Assembly (NCBI GenBank): GCA_964406135.1
Contig: CAYOQO010000003.1
Span: 1 to 64,000, forward strand
Direction of reading: 5' to 3'
Length of the DNA: 64,000 bases
Source: JACPFN01 sp964406135
GTDB taxonomy: Bacteria > Babelota > Babeliae > Babelales > Chromulinivoraceae
Shown: positions 16,703-26,769 of the stretch, one piece after another
Layout of the letters: each line of letters begins with the position of its first letter
How positions within the stretch are numbered: position 1 is the first letter of the stretch
Notes under the pieces: generated by a model
Seen by the model: only the letters and a program-made list of their open reading frames with translations
What the model was told of the DNA's origin: nothing
The model's database searches: none
Program-made: the position numbers and the translations under genes

Positions 16703-19700
16703 TTAAAATTTTTTATAGATAAATATTACAAAACTCAAAAGCAGCAACGATGCCAAAATTACCTCTGACAAAATACCAGGATATGCCTGATAACAAACTG
16801 ATGGAATTATCTGCATAATTTGACCAGTTGCAACAACAATCCAAGTCAAATCACTATCACGATTTAAAAAGTGAATATAGATCCAATACCAAATTAATCC
16901 AAGCAACAAACTTGGCACAATCCATGCTGAAATATCAAACAGTTGTGCATTGCTTGAAAGGACCACACTTGTACCAACAAATACCAACATTTGCAACCAA
17001 CAAGAGTAGGCAAATTTATTACTCATCGTAAAGACCGTCATCAAAATAATAACACTCAAAATTGTTTGCCTCACCAGGTACATAAAAATTCCAAGCACCG
17101 AGCTTACGTTCACGGTCAATTCATTAAAAGCAGAATTCGGCGCAAACATCGGTTCAAAATTTTGAAAAAATAGAGCGATTCCAAAAAAACCAATCCCTAA
17201 AGCTATACCAAGCGGTAATGCTAAGGATAATTTTTTTGACTGTCCTTTAATACCAAAATAGATTGAACTCATAATTAACACAGATAAAACGCTGCCTTTG
17301 ATCAAAAATTGAATTAAAGAATTACCAATCAAATTAAATATTTGATTCCATAATGGCTGCTTCGTACTAAAATTAGAAAAAACTTCAAACCATGTATTGG
17401 CCAAAGCTATAAAACCTAAAATTACAAGACTAAATGTTAACAAAATAAATGGCATTACATAAGATCTTGCAATACCAAAGCGCCCAATAGCCATTCCCAT
17501 AAAAATGGCATACATCAAAAGTAACACTATGCATAAAATTATTTTTAATAATGTATCTTGCGCCATCCGACTTTGTTCATCACGTTGCCATTGCTCAGTC
17601 GGTTGCACAGATCTCATGATCATACTCAACTGATCGCCACACAATTGTACCTGAATACGAGCCTGCCCTTGGTCATGTGTATAATTTTTCACATCTTTAA
17701 CCACAATATTCCAATCACGACGATGTTCATGCTTTATACTTTGTGATACAACTATTTGCGTGTCGTGAGCATCAATTTGATAAATTTTCAAAATCCAATC
17801 ATATGCTAATTTTTGAGCTTGCTCTTCAGACAAATCGGCACCAGCCCAAAATTCAGGAAAAACATGCTTTAAACAAGCTACAGTTCCATCAGCTTGCACA
17901 ATAGCTTCAAACATTTCTGATCGATCCTCAACAGCACCTTCAAATTTTTTAAATTTAATGCTGTAAGCTGGCGATAAAAGATAATTTCCTTGTAATTTTT
18001 GATAAACATCATCACCAAAAATTTGCCAAATGAATTTAGAACCTAAAGAATTTTGCGGATTCATGTACTCTTTTGACATTTTCCATGCAGCATCTAAAGG
18101 TTTAAAATAATTTTGAATAGCTTGAGTTGCAATACGCTCAACCTCAGATACGTTTACCGTAATTTTTGATGTTTGAATTTCAAATTTGGTTGACTGACTC
18201 CAAAACAATAAACCAAGAACCCCAAACAGATAAGCTGCAAAGCGCATTCGATTCGAAATAAAACTACCAGTCTGTCTGTCCACCTTTGTATGATGTATTC
18301 GAGAAACATCACTTTCAAGTGATTTGTTTCTATACAAAGTTGAAACATTTTTAAATCGATATCCTTGGACCACCCATGCAATAAAAATTAAGATTAATGG
18401 AATCAACATCAGTAAAATGCTGAAAACTTTTTGCATCAGCAATGTTGATACAAAAATCGGCAATGACATTAAAAAAGCATCAAACACAAAATGCGCAACT
18501 ATACCAGGCAACAAACCAAAATAAATATAAAGCACCCCGAAGCCCGTACTACAAAATAACAACTCAACAATTCGATAGTATGCAGGCTGTTGTGGGTAAT
18601 TTGCATGCAGCGCTCCAAAAATAACCGCTTGCACTACAAACATAGCAATAACCCAATAAATTTTACGTTTTGAATTTCGAGCAAGAAGTGCAATACCTGC
18701 AATCGGCAATGCTCGACATACCAATTCTTCCATAAACCCTGCACGAAATGCATTTGCAATCGGACACCATGCTGGCACTTTGGTTGCTAAAATATTTGGA
18801 TCCATCAAATTGCTCAATGGCACCCACCAACCCAGCGTTTGTGTCCACAATGAAAAAGCAACTGCATAACCCAACATGATAATCGCAAAACCATATCCAA
18901 GTATTACTTGTGTTAAGACCTCATAAGTTCCCAAAACTGATCGATTCAAAAGTTTAAAAAATTGAATATGCTTTTGAAAAATTAAACGACCTGCAGATTC
19001 AGACAGAATTAAAGAAGAGCCAATTAAAACCAATAAAAAAACAATAGATCCAGAAATTTCAATTAAATTTTGCAACATAAACCCAAAAATAGGCATATGT
19101 GTTGGATAACAATTCCAAAGTAAAGAGCATTCATTGATCGCATTTGCAACAAAAACAACAAGAAAAAATCCCAAAATTTTCAAAGATGGTTTCCACAAAA
19201 AACCATTTTTTTGACGAAAAAAGAAAACAAAAATAAATAGCCCTAAAATGAAAAAATAAAGAATGAATCCAACATTTCGTGCAAAAGAAGCAATCGTATG
19301 ATTTAAAGAAAACATCTGTTCATAACGACGATCAAATTCATCAGGAATTTTTACCATACGTTGCATTTCAGACAAAACATCACCAGAAACTTTCAATTTA
19401 ATACGATAAAATCCCTTACCGAGGGCAACATCTGATCGCTGATAAGTAAACACATGATCAACACGACCACTTGAAAGCTCTTCACAATTTGATTCAACAA
19501 GTTCATAAAAATTTAAATCTACATTCCATGCAACAGCACCTTGACGTGCAATTTTGTGAGCTTGATCTTTTGATAATGCGGCACCCTTTAAAGTTTCTGG
19601 TAACTTCATAGCAAATTCATAAGCTTTACCATCTGGAGTAAATGCAATAATAAGCTCAGAAACTTCTTTTTCTTTAAAAAGTCGAACATGCCAGGCATAC

Positions 19701-19990
19701 GGTTGAAAATAATCTTTTTCTATCATTTCTATAAATGCCGCTTTACCACCAGCCTCAAGCTCGACAAATGCTTGTAATTTTGAACTTTCAGTATACTTTG
19801 CAACAACATGATAATCTTTAAAATCCCAATTATTGCTACGAACAATTTCTTGTGCTTTACTGCAAGCTTGATCATAGTCCATGGTAATGGCAACTTTAAT
19901 GAAAGGTATTGCTTGATCAAAATATTTGTAAGCAAACGCACCACAAGCCATAACGACGATAGAAAAAATTATCCATTGTTTTTTTTGCAT
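16703..19990 (-). CDS. CPBP-family intramembrane protease with internal duplication
   Basis: Start is the ATG at 19990 after AAAGGATTTTTG. The 1,095-residue protein begins with a signal anchor. An extracytoplasmic PepSY-like region (about 35-225) is followed by membrane segments. A CPBP (CAAX protease/bacteriocin-processing) core has MEELVCR at about 422-428 (EExxxR), GALHANYP with His near 463, and HFVFD near 501, the usual catalytic set. A second half (about 590-1096) repeats the pattern of membrane helix, PepSY-like region and membrane bundle: KxSGDVLSEMQRMVKIP in half one matches QLCGDQLSMIMRSVQP in half two. Half two has no EExxxR motif and is probably non-catalytic. CPBP proteins cleave prenylated or membrane peptides; the substrate here is unknown. 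Confidence 0.83.
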   Translation of the reverse strand: MQKKQWIIFSIVVMACGAFAYKYFDQAIPFIKVAITMDYDQACSKAQEIVRSNNWDFKDYHVVAKYTESSKLQAFVELEAGGKAAFIEMIEKDYFQPYAWHVRLFKEKEVSELIIAFTPDGKAYEFAMKLPETLKGAALSKDQAHKIARQGAVAWNVDLNFYELVESNCEELSSGRVDHVFTYQRSDVALGKGFYRIKLKVSGDVLSEMQRMVKIPDEFDRRYEQMFSLNHTIASFARNVGFILYFFILGLFIFVFFFRQKNGFLWKPSLKILGFFLVVFVANAINECSLLWNCYPTHMPIFGFMLQNLIEISGSIVFLLVLIGSSLILSESAGRLIFQKHIQFFKLLNRSVLGTYEVLTQVILGYGFAIIMLGYAVAFSLWTQTLGWWVPLSNLMDPNILATKVPAWCPIANAFRAGFMEELVCRALPIAGIALLARNSKRKIYWVIAMFVVQAVIFGALHANYPQQPAYYRIVELLFCSTGFGVLYIYFGLLPGIVAHFVFDAFLMSLPIFVSTLLMQKVFSILLMLIPLILIFIAWVVQGYRFKNVSTLYRNKSLESDVSRIHHTKVDRQTGSFISNRMRFAAYLFGVLGLLFWSQSTKFEIQTSKITVNVSEVERIATQAIQNYFKPLDAAWKMSKEYMNPQNSLGSKFIWQIFGDDVYQKLQGNYLLSPAYSIKFKKFEGAVEDRSEMFEAIVQADGTVACLKHVFPEFWAGADLSEEQAQKLAYDWILKIYQIDAHDTQIVVSQSIKHEHRRDWNIVVKDVKNYTHDQGQARIQVQLCGDQLSMIMRSVQPTEQWQRDEQSRMAQDTLLKIILCIVLLLMYAIFMGMAIGRFGIARSYVMPFILLTFSLVILGFIALANTWFEVFSNFSTKQPLWNQIFNLIGNSLIQFLIKGSVLSVLIMSSIYFGIKGQSKKLSLALPLGIALGIGFFGIALFFQNFEPMFAPNSAFNELTVNVSSVLGIFMYLVRQTILSVIILMTVFTMSNKFAYSCWLQMLVFVGTSVVLSSNAQLFDISAWIVPSLLLGLIWYWIYIHFLNRDSDLTWIVVATGQIMQIIPSVCYQAYPGILSEVILASLLLLSFVIFIYKKF

Positions 19991-20049
19991 CAAAAATCCT
20001 TTATTTTTATTGTTAAAAGTTGCACACTTTTAAACATTGATTAATTTTT

Positions 20050-20511
20050 ATGATACTGAAAAAACTAAAAACAATGAATCACATAGCCGCTCATGTCGCA
20101 GAACTTTTACAAAAAGGCAACCAAGAACATTATTGGAAATTTTTACTCATGAGCCGATGGGAAGAAATTGTAGGAAATTTAGCAAGTAAAGTATTTGTTT
20201 ACAAAATTTATCAAAAGTCTTTAGTACTTGGCGTAAATGATTCAAGTTGGATGCAAGAACTTCATCTACTTTCAGGCCTTATCAAAGATAAAATTAATAC
20301 TATTTTAGGCTGCAATCAAATTGAATCGATTAAATTAAAATACGTTGCAGAAACAAAAAAAATTATACAAAAAAAAGAAAAAACGATACCTTTACTTCAA
20401 CAAACAAAAAAATTAACAGCTCAAGAAGTTCAAGCTTTAAGCGTCATTAAAGATCAAGAACTTTCCCAAGCTTTAGTAGGATTTTTACAAAAATGTCATC
20501 AGTTCTCTTAA
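20050..20511 (+). CDS. DUF721/DciA-like protein
   Basis: A 153-residue protein with the DUF721 pattern: WEEIVGNLASKVFVYKI, SLVLGVNDSSWMQELHLL, then IKDKIN and a strand ending ESIKLKY. DciA is the ancestral loader of replicative helicase DnaB in bacteria without DnaC. The N-terminal domain matches; the Lys/Gln-rich C-terminal 50 residues are variable in the family. The start could also be the ATG at 20074. The 3' end overlaps murG by 19 bases, so the two are translated from one message. Confidence 0.75.
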   Translation: MILKKLKTMNHIAAHVAELLQKGNQEHYWKFLLMSRWEEIVGNLASKVFVYKIYQKSLVLGVNDSSWMQELHLLSGLIKDKINTILGCNQIESIKLKYVAETKKIIQKKEKTIPLLQQTKKLTAQEVQALSVIKDQELSQALVGFLQKCHQFS

Positions 20512-21530
20512 CCACTGCACTCTCCATATGCTTTGTTGCTGGAAAATCAGGCGGGCACCTTCTACCTTGCATTACCCAAGCAAAACAAATTTCTCAACAT
20601 TATCCTCAAGCAAAACTTTATGTTTTTACTTCAGGATCAGAACTTGATAAAACAATTTTGAAAAAATATGATCATCTTCAAGAATATGTTCCAACAACAC
20701 TTGATAACCCACCCTATGGTCAACCTTGGCTACTTCCATGGTTTGCTATCAAAAGCTTCTGGTATTTTTTAAAAAGCTGCTACAAATTACAGGAGCTCAA
20801 ACCTGCAAAAGTAATCAGCTTTGGTGGCTTCATCTGCATTCCGACATGCTTAGCCGCAAAAACTTTAGGAATTCCTTTTGAACTGTGTGAACTTAATGTT
20901 GAGCCGGGCAAAGCAACAAAATTTTTATCAAAATTAACTAAAAAAGTGTACACCTGCTTTGAAAGCACCAAAGAATTTTTACCTAAAGTTGAATGCATCC
21001 ATTTTGACTACCCAATACGATTTACGCAAAAAGATCTTGAATTTGATCGCACAAAGCTACTTCAAGAGCTTCATTTCGATCAAAATCGCAAAACTTTACT
21101 GATTTTGGGAGGCTCTCAAGGATCAATGTTGCTCAACCAAGTGGTCATGCAAATGCTTGAAATTCATCCAAAATTAGCCCAGAATCTTCAAATTATTCAC
21201 CAAACGGGTATGTCTGACCCATTTGACTATACTGCATTTTATAAAAGTTTAGGCATCCCTGCAGTTGTTTTTGGTTTTTATGACAAACTTTCTGATTTTT
21301 ACAACTTGGCAGATTTGATTATTTCTCGCGCTGGAGCTGGCAGCTTGTTTGAGATTAAATTTTTTAAAAAACCATGCATTGTTATTCCTCATGAAACTGC
21401 AAACACCAATCATCAGATTAAAAATGTTTTAGAACTTGCCAAAGAGTTCCCGGAGCAGTTTAGCATTATCAAGCAGTCTGACTTCAATTCAAATTCATTA
21501 TTCAATGCTTTAAAAAAAGGCCTAATATAA
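20493..21530 (+). CDS. murG: UDP-N-acetylglucosamine--N-acetylmuramyl-pentapeptide transferase
   Basis: A 345-residue protein of the MurG/GT28 type. It makes lipid II by adding GlcNAc to lipid I at the inner face of the membrane. Visible are the N-terminal FVAGKSGGHLLPCI (GxSGGH variant of the G loop), FGGFICIPTCLAAK, LILGGSQGS, and the C-terminal donor site ISRAGAGSLFEI and PHETANTNHQIKN. The second Gly of GGTGGH is Lys-Ser here, a mild divergence. It overlaps the DciA-like gene. With uppS and PBP1A nearby it shows peptidoglycan synthesis is retained. Confidence 0.93.
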   Translation: MSSVLLTTALSICFVAGKSGGHLLPCITQAKQISQHYPQAKLYVFTSGSELDKTILKKYDHLQEYVPTTLDNPPYGQPWLLPWFAIKSFWYFLKSCYKLQELKPAKVISFGGFICIPTCLAAKTLGIPFELCELNVEPGKATKFLSKLTKKVYTCFESTKEFLPKVECIHFDYPIRFTQKDLEFDRTKLLQELHFDQNRKTLLILGGSQGSMLLNQVVMQMLEIHPKLAQNLQIIHQTGMSDPFDYTAFYKSLGIPAVVFGFYDKLSDFYNLADLIISRAGAGSLFEIKFFKKPCIVIPHETANTNHQIKNVLELAKEFPEQFSIIKQSDFNSNSLFNALKKGLI

Positions 21531-21552
21531 ACATATTTTCATTGCTTTTTGT

Positions 21553-21580
21553 TTTACAACAACTACCCTTTTGCTATACT
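21553..21580 (+). promoter_or_regulatory. Promoter with extended -10 for the ftsH-like gene
   Basis: TTTACA (21553-21558), a 16-base spacer, and TATACT (21575-21580) preceded by TGC. Transcription would start near 21587, giving a leader of about 45 bases to the ATG at 21632. Confidence 0.6.
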
Positions 21581-21631
21581 ATTTATGTTACGATTTTACA
21601 ATGTCTAGGTTACATATTTCATGGGTTTTTT

Positions 21632-23179
21632 ATGAAAAAAAATATTCTTCTTTCAGCGCTTATCATTTTTTACGCATGCACTCCAATACATACTTATAAT
21701 TCATGGAATAACGATGATACTTCCAATTTCGACAAAAAACTTGCGATTGCTTGCAGCATTGCCTACCTTACTTTCGTCAGCATTTACTGCTATCTGATTT
21801 ACCAACAAAATAAAACTCACAACGAACTTTGGACAGTTTCTCAACCAGGCGACATTGCAGAAAATTTCGATTCTGTTGCCGGAGCTCATGAAGCAAAAGA
21901 TGCACTTTTAGAAATTGTTGAATATTTAAAAAATCCAAAACAAGCAAAGCGCTTAGGAGCAAAAGTTCCAACAGGTGTACTTTTGACTGGAGAACCAGGA
22001 ACAGGTAAAACACTTCTTGCGCGCGCTGTTGCAGGAGAAGCAAATTGTAGTTTTATCAGTGTCAGCGGATCGGTGTTTGAGCAAGTTTACGTAGGACTTG
22101 GAGCAGCACGAGTGCGTGCACTTTTTGAACAGATTGAGGCAGAAAAAAAACCATGCATTGTTTTTATTGATGAAATTGATGCAGTAGGAGGAAAACGCTC
22201 TCAAGAATATTCATGGATAAATCAAACCATCAATCAACTGTTAACCTGTATGGATGGATTTAATTCAAAAAATAGAAGCTTTCCTATCATTATCATTGGC
22301 GCAACGAATCATGAATGTTTACTGGATCCTGCACTATTACGCCCAGGACGTTTTGATCGAATTGTTCATGTTGCGCGTCCATGTGTAAATGATCGCATCG
22401 ATCTTTTAAACATTTATCTACAAAATATTATTTTCGCAGACGATTTAAATTTAGAAATTATTGCAAAACAAACTCCTGGATTTACAGGCGCTGACATAGC
22501 TCAGCTCGTAAATCAAGCAACACTGCTTGCAACAAAAAACCACCAAGACTGTGTAACCATGCAAAATTTTCATGATGCAATCAATCTGATCACGCTTGGA
22601 GCACCTGATACAAGTATCAAAATGGATGATCGTGAGAAAAAAATTACAGCATATCATGAAGCAGGACATACCTTACTTCATTTACTTCAACCAGAAACTA
22701 CTTCAGAATTTTACAGTGTAACCATTGTTCCTCGCAGTAAAGCTCTTGGCATAACACTATCTTTTCGAAATGAAAATAAATACAGCTCAAACAAAGAAGA
22801 ACATTTAGCTGAAATTTCAACTCTTCTTGCAGGAAGAGCAGCAGAAGAATTGATGTTTGGAGAAATCGGTACAGGAATTCATAATGATTTTACAGAAGCA
22901 TCAAGCATTGCATTCCATATGGTTTGCAGCTATGGAATGTCTGAACTTGGAACACGAATTTATAACGTTAATCATATTTCTGATGCCACACGCACGTTAA
23001 TTGACAACGAAGTGAACAAAATTTTAGATCAACAGTACCAAAAGGTTATGAAACTGCTCAAAGAGCATAAAGCAAAACTCATCAAATTAGCTGAAAGATT
23101 ACTTGAAAAAAATACGCTGTATGCTGATGAAGTTTATGAATTATTACAAATTTCAAAACCAAATCAGGCTATAGCTTAA
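21632..23179 (+). CDS. ftsH: FtsH-like AAA+ zinc metalloprotease with reduced periplasmic domain
   Basis: The start ATG at 21632 gives MKKNILLSALIIF; the in-frame ATG at 21542 lies upstream of the promoter and is rejected. The 515-residue product has TM1 (4-16), a loop of only about 20 residues, TM2 (38-57), Walker A GEPGTGKT (120-127), Walker B IVFIDEID, LDPALLRPGRFDR with the arginine fingers, and an M41 protease domain with HEAGH (342-346) and a downstream HNDFTEAS that supplies the third ligand. FtsH degrades damaged or regulatory membrane proteins. Usual FtsH has a periplasmic domain of about 75 residues, so this is a shortened form. It may be the only FtsH or a second copy. Confidence 0.92.
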   Translation: MKKNILLSALIIFYACTPIHTYNSWNNDDTSNFDKKLAIACSIAYLTFVSIYCYLIYQQNKTHNELWTVSQPGDIAENFDSVAGAHEAKDALLEIVEYLKNPKQAKRLGAKVPTGVLLTGEPGTGKTLLARAVAGEANCSFISVSGSVFEQVYVGLGAARVRALFEQIEAEKKPCIVFIDEIDAVGGKRSQEYSWINQTINQLLTCMDGFNSKNRSFPIIIIGATNHECLLDPALLRPGRFDRIVHVARPCVNDRIDLLNIYLQNIIFADDLNLEIIAKQTPGFTGADIAQLVNQATLLATKNHQDCVTMQNFHDAINLITLGAPDTSIKMDDREKKITAYHEAGHTLLHLLQPETTSEFYSVTIVPRSKALGITLSFRNENKYSSNKEEHLAEISTLLAGRAAEELMFGEIGTGIHNDFTEASSIAFHMVCSYGMSELGTRIYNVNHISDATRTLIDNEVNKILDQQYQKVMKLLKEHKAKLIKLAERLLEKNTLYADEVYELLQISKPNQAIA

Positions 23180-24783
23180 ACAATAATTGGCGCTGGCATT
23201 CCTTTTGGAGCAGTTGTTGATCCTGCAGAACTAATAAATTGATTTTGTACCGTCGCAGTAGGAACTACAAGATTGTCGCTATTTGACTGCGATGGCTCCA
23301 AAATATAGTACATTGGGCCAGATCCAACACCAATTGATGTCAACACATCTGCACCCAGAAAATATCCTGTCACACCATCAATGATCGTTGATCCTCCATT
23401 CAAACTCAACACTCCTTGAGCAGCTTGAACAAGTAAATCTTGCGGTACTGATTTTTTAGTAACTCCAGGTGCAGCAGCAAGCTTGATTTGTTGATCACCT
23501 TGCCGATAATAATCACTGAGCATATTTTTTCCAACAGACCCTGTAAAAAACTTTTGTAAATATTGTTGAGCAACCGTATCACTGTTAGTTGCAACGTACA
23601 TAAAATAAATCCACAATTTTTTACCTGACTCTGGACGAGTTACCTTAAATTGTAGTGCTTGACCCGGAGTTGCACCTGCAATGATTTGCATAGTCTCTTG
23701 CACAACGACCACCCAAACTTTTCCCAAAGTTAAATCTATAAAGCCTGAAACACCTCCAGCTTGAGCAACTGATTGATACCACAGCACACAAGTTACTGGA
23801 GTAATATCACGCACCTGTCCAATTGCTTGATCATAATTTCCCGACATTAATCCTTGCAAATTCATGCTTACAGATTTTGCTTGAGCATCTTGATAAATTT
23901 CGAGCGTGTAGGGCATTGAAACATTGTTTGGCAATGTGCAAAAAATATATGATGGCAAGTTGTATGTTTTAATTAATTTTTCAGACGTTACATCAAAAAT
24001 TCCTACAGTTCCAGGACTCAAGCTGGTCATTGACGTTGTTGCGTTCAACACCGCAAAAGAATTTTTTGCAACCAAAGCATACGCAAAACAATTTTTTTTA
24101 GTCATTGATGCAGCTGAAGGTGCTGGCACAAATCCAACATAATAATCATTTGAACTACTGTTAAAAATCGTCAGTGATGACAATGTAGAACCAATCGTGA
24201 CATTTCCAGGATCTGATTTTGCATCAGCAGGATTTTGATTAAAATATCCCAAACTTTCTGCTTGAGCTGTATGAACATAAGCACCATCTTGCAATGTTTT
24301 GCCCATAAATGAACGAAAATAATGTAATTTTTGTGAACTTTTTTGCCCTTCAAGCGCAGTTACTTCCTGGCGAAACAACAGATTATCATGCGGCACATAT
24401 GGCATATGAGATGAATAATCTCTGTCTGTTGATTTGATAAAAAGTTCAAAATAATAATCTTGATTGCTCACCGAATAATGAGTAAATGGCGTCACAGTTG
24501 CTTGAGTCCAACCATGTGGTTTTGGTAAATCTCCACCCATCAATGACATAATTTCATTGACCGCAACATAAATATTTTGATTGACAATGTCATTGTACAC
24601 ATCAAAGCTATACACATACCCTGATGGTGGCGCACCAAAACTTTGTCCTAAGGATTTAAAAAAACCTGCAAATTTTTTTGGAAAAGATTCAACAGTACTC
24701 AAAATTCCTTTCATCGTATCCAAAGAATTTGGCATGATATTGAAAGAATGCAGCAACATCAAAATTAATATTTTTTTCTTCAC
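23176..24783 (-). CDS. Large exported protein, unknown function
   Basis: The frame opens at 24813, but a GTG at 24783 follows AAAAAAGGAAG and avoids overlap with the preceding gene, so I choose it. The 535-residue product has a signal peptide (VKKKILILMLLHSF) and a mature part rich in beta-strand, Ser, Thr, Gly and aromatic residues (for example GGDLPKPHGW, NSSSNDYYVGFVPAPS). It has no cysteine-rich or catalytic motif. The composition suits a secreted beta-rich binding protein. Its style recalls the giant protein at 60752-64000, though I see no clear alignment. It overlaps the convergent ftsH-like gene by 4 bases. Confidence 0.68.
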   Translation of the reverse strand: MKKKILILMLLHSFNIMPNSLDTMKGILSTVESFPKKFAGFFKSLGQSFGAPPSGYVYSFDVYNDIVNQNIYVAVNEIMSLMGGDLPKPHGWTQATVTPFTHYSVSNQDYYFELFIKSTDRDYSSHMPYVPHDNLLFRQEVTALEGQKSSQKLHYFRSFMGKTLQDGAYVHTAQAESLGYFNQNPADAKSDPGNVTIGSTLSSLTIFNSSSNDYYVGFVPAPSAASMTKKNCFAYALVAKNSFAVLNATTSMTSLSPGTVGIFDVTSEKLIKTYNLPSYIFCTLPNNVSMPYTLEIYQDAQAKSVSMNLQGLMSGNYDQAIGQVRDITPVTCVLWYQSVAQAGGVSGFIDLTLGKVWVVVVQETMQIIAGATPGQALQFKVTRPESGKKLWIYFMYVATNSDTVAQQYLQKFFTGSVGKNMLSDYYRQGDQQIKLAAAPGVTKKSVPQDLLVQAAQGVLSLNGGSTIIDGVTGYFLGADVLTSIGVGSGPMYYILEPSQSNSDNLVVPTATVQNQFISSAGSTTAPKGMPAPIIV

Positions 24784-24802
24784 AACACTTCCTTTTTTAA
24801 TT

Positions 24803-26695
24803 TTACATCTCAAGTAATGTCACCACATCAGGATTTGAAAAATCTTTACTATCTTTTCCCGTTCTCCAATTAATTGTTCGCTCGTGCAATTTCGGATCAT
24901 AATAAAAATTAGATCCAGGTTTAGCAATTTTTTCATGAAATTGAAACCAAATAGGAAATGCAGTTCGAGAACCAAACATATTTTTACCAAGCGATTCATT
25001 GCTATCACATCCAATATAAATTGCAGTAGTTAATTCTGGGGTTGCACCACAAAACCAACAAGTTCTAAAATCATTATTTGTTCCTGTTTTTCCAAGAGCT
25101 TGACCTGAAAACCATGGGACACTCGTTAAATTTTTACGTCGTTCAAGTGCAAACGTAAGAACTTTTGCAATTGAACCGGCAATAGCAGGATCCATGACTT
25201 GCTCTTGACATGTTTTTGATTTATAAATTTTTTGACCTAATTCATTTTTAACCCAAGAAATAAAATAAGGCTGCGCGTATTTTCCATGATTAACCACCAC
25301 ATTAAAAGCTCCAATAACTTCAAGCACACTTGTATCAACACAACCCAAAGCAATTGAAGGATACGGCTTAATAATTGCAGAAATATGACAACGCCGAGCC
25401 ATATCAATCACAGCATCAACTCCAATTTCAAGCAATGTTTTAATAGCTACAATGTTATTAGAATGTGACAAGGCATACGCACGTGTCATCAATCCTAAAA
25501 ATTGATCATTATAATTTCCTGGTGCCCACAAAGTTCCATTTGAAATCCACTCACATGGCTCATCAATTTCAACATCACTTAACTTTAACCCTTGCTCTAA
25601 TGCTGCAGCATAGACTAAAACTTTAAAAATTGATCCCATTTGACGCTTTGCTTGCAAAGCTCGATTATATTTCGATTTTTTAAAATCAAAGCCACCAATC
25701 AACGCACGAATTTCTCCAGTTTTACTATCCATAGAAATAAAACCACCATCAATTTCCTGATGAAATGTTGATTTAAGACTTTTTACATGTGACTGAAATG
25801 ATTCTTCTGCCGCTTGCTGCATGTGCTTATCAACTGTTGTTTGAATTGTTAATCCACCAGTGTATAAAATTTCACGTCCAACCAAATTTTCCATAAAAAT
25901 TCGAATGGTTTCTTTCAAATGCGGAGCTAAAATATTTGATTCACCTTCTTTAATTCCCAACAATTGCGATTGAGCATCTAAATATTCTGATTTTGAAATC
26001 ATTGCATGATCACACATCATTGCCAAAATTAAATTTCGACGAGATACAGCATTATGTGCTGCATGAATTGGAGAATATTTTTGCGGCGATTTCATAACAC
26101 TTGCAAGAACAGCTGCTTGATCAAGCGAAATTTCTGAAACATCTTTACCCCAAAAACGTTGCGATGCAGCTTGAACACCATAAATTCCATATCCAAAATA
26201 AACATTATTTAAATATGCTTCTAAAATTTGCTCTTTACTCCATGATCGCTCAACCAAAATTGCATAAATTTGTTCTTTAATTTTTCTATTCATGGTTTTT
26301 TTTGCATCAAAAAACAATAATCGTACCAACTGCTGCGTAATAGTACTTGCTCCTTGAACTTTTTTTCCAGAATACAAATTCACAAGCAATGAACGCAAAA
26401 TTCCACGAAATGAAATTCCTGGATGTTCAAAAAAAGATCGATCTTCTGTAACTAAAAACGCATGAATTAAATGCTCTGGAATTGATTCAAGTAAAACATA
26501 TTTGCGTTTATCAACTTGAAATCTACCCCATTCTTTTCCATGACAATCAAGAAGTATTGATGGTTTTGCATGCGTATCTTGTTGCAAGCTTGAAAAATCG
26601 ATCGTATGATTATGAAGAAAAAAAGATAACGCACCAAAACCAATGCAAAATATTAAAAAAACAGAACATGCAAAGATTTTAAATAATTTATGCAT
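24803..26695 (-). CDS. Class A penicillin-binding protein (PBP1A type)
   Basis: A 630-residue bifunctional murein synthase. An N-terminal membrane anchor (8-27) precedes a GT51 transglycosylase domain with VTEDRSFFEHPG (catalytic Glu near 84), GASTITQQLVRLL and a later EAYLNNVYFG. The transpeptidase domain follows, with Q-M-G-S-I-F-K (Ser355, Lys358), S-H-S-N-N and GKTGTNN. All catalytic motifs are intact. It polymerises and cross-links lipid II in the periplasm, fitting murG, uppS and mreB in this window. It is divergently arranged with the mreD candidate. Confidence 0.96.
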   Translation of the reverse strand: MHKLFKIFACSVFLIFCIGFGALSFFLHNHTIDFSSLQQDTHAKPSILLDCHGKEWGRFQVDKRKYVLLESIPEHLIHAFLVTEDRSFFEHPGISFRGILRSLLVNLYSGKKVQGASTITQQLVRLLFFDAKKTMNRKIKEQIYAILVERSWSKEQILEAYLNNVYFGYGIYGVQAASQRFWGKDVSEISLDQAAVLASVMKSPQKYSPIHAAHNAVSRRNLILAMMCDHAMISKSEYLDAQSQLLGIKEGESNILAPHLKETIRIFMENLVGREILYTGGLTIQTTVDKHMQQAAEESFQSHVKSLKSTFHQEIDGGFISMDSKTGEIRALIGGFDFKKSKYNRALQAKRQMGSIFKVLVYAAALEQGLKLSDVEIDEPCEWISNGTLWAPGNYNDQFLGLMTRAYALSHSNNIVAIKTLLEIGVDAVIDMARRCHISAIIKPYPSIALGCVDTSVLEVIGAFNVVVNHGKYAQPYFISWVKNELGQKIYKSKTCQEQVMDPAIAGSIAKVLTFALERRKNLTSVPWFSGQALGKTGTNNDFRTCWFCGATPELTTAIYIGCDSNESLGKNMFGSRTAFPIWFQFHEKIAKPGSNFYYDPKLHERTINWRTGKDSKDFSNPDVVTLLEM

Positions 26696-26769
26696 AAAAA
26701 ATTACGATTAAATTGAAAAAATATTGAAATTATTATGTAGTATAACATAAAAATATAGAAACACTCATC

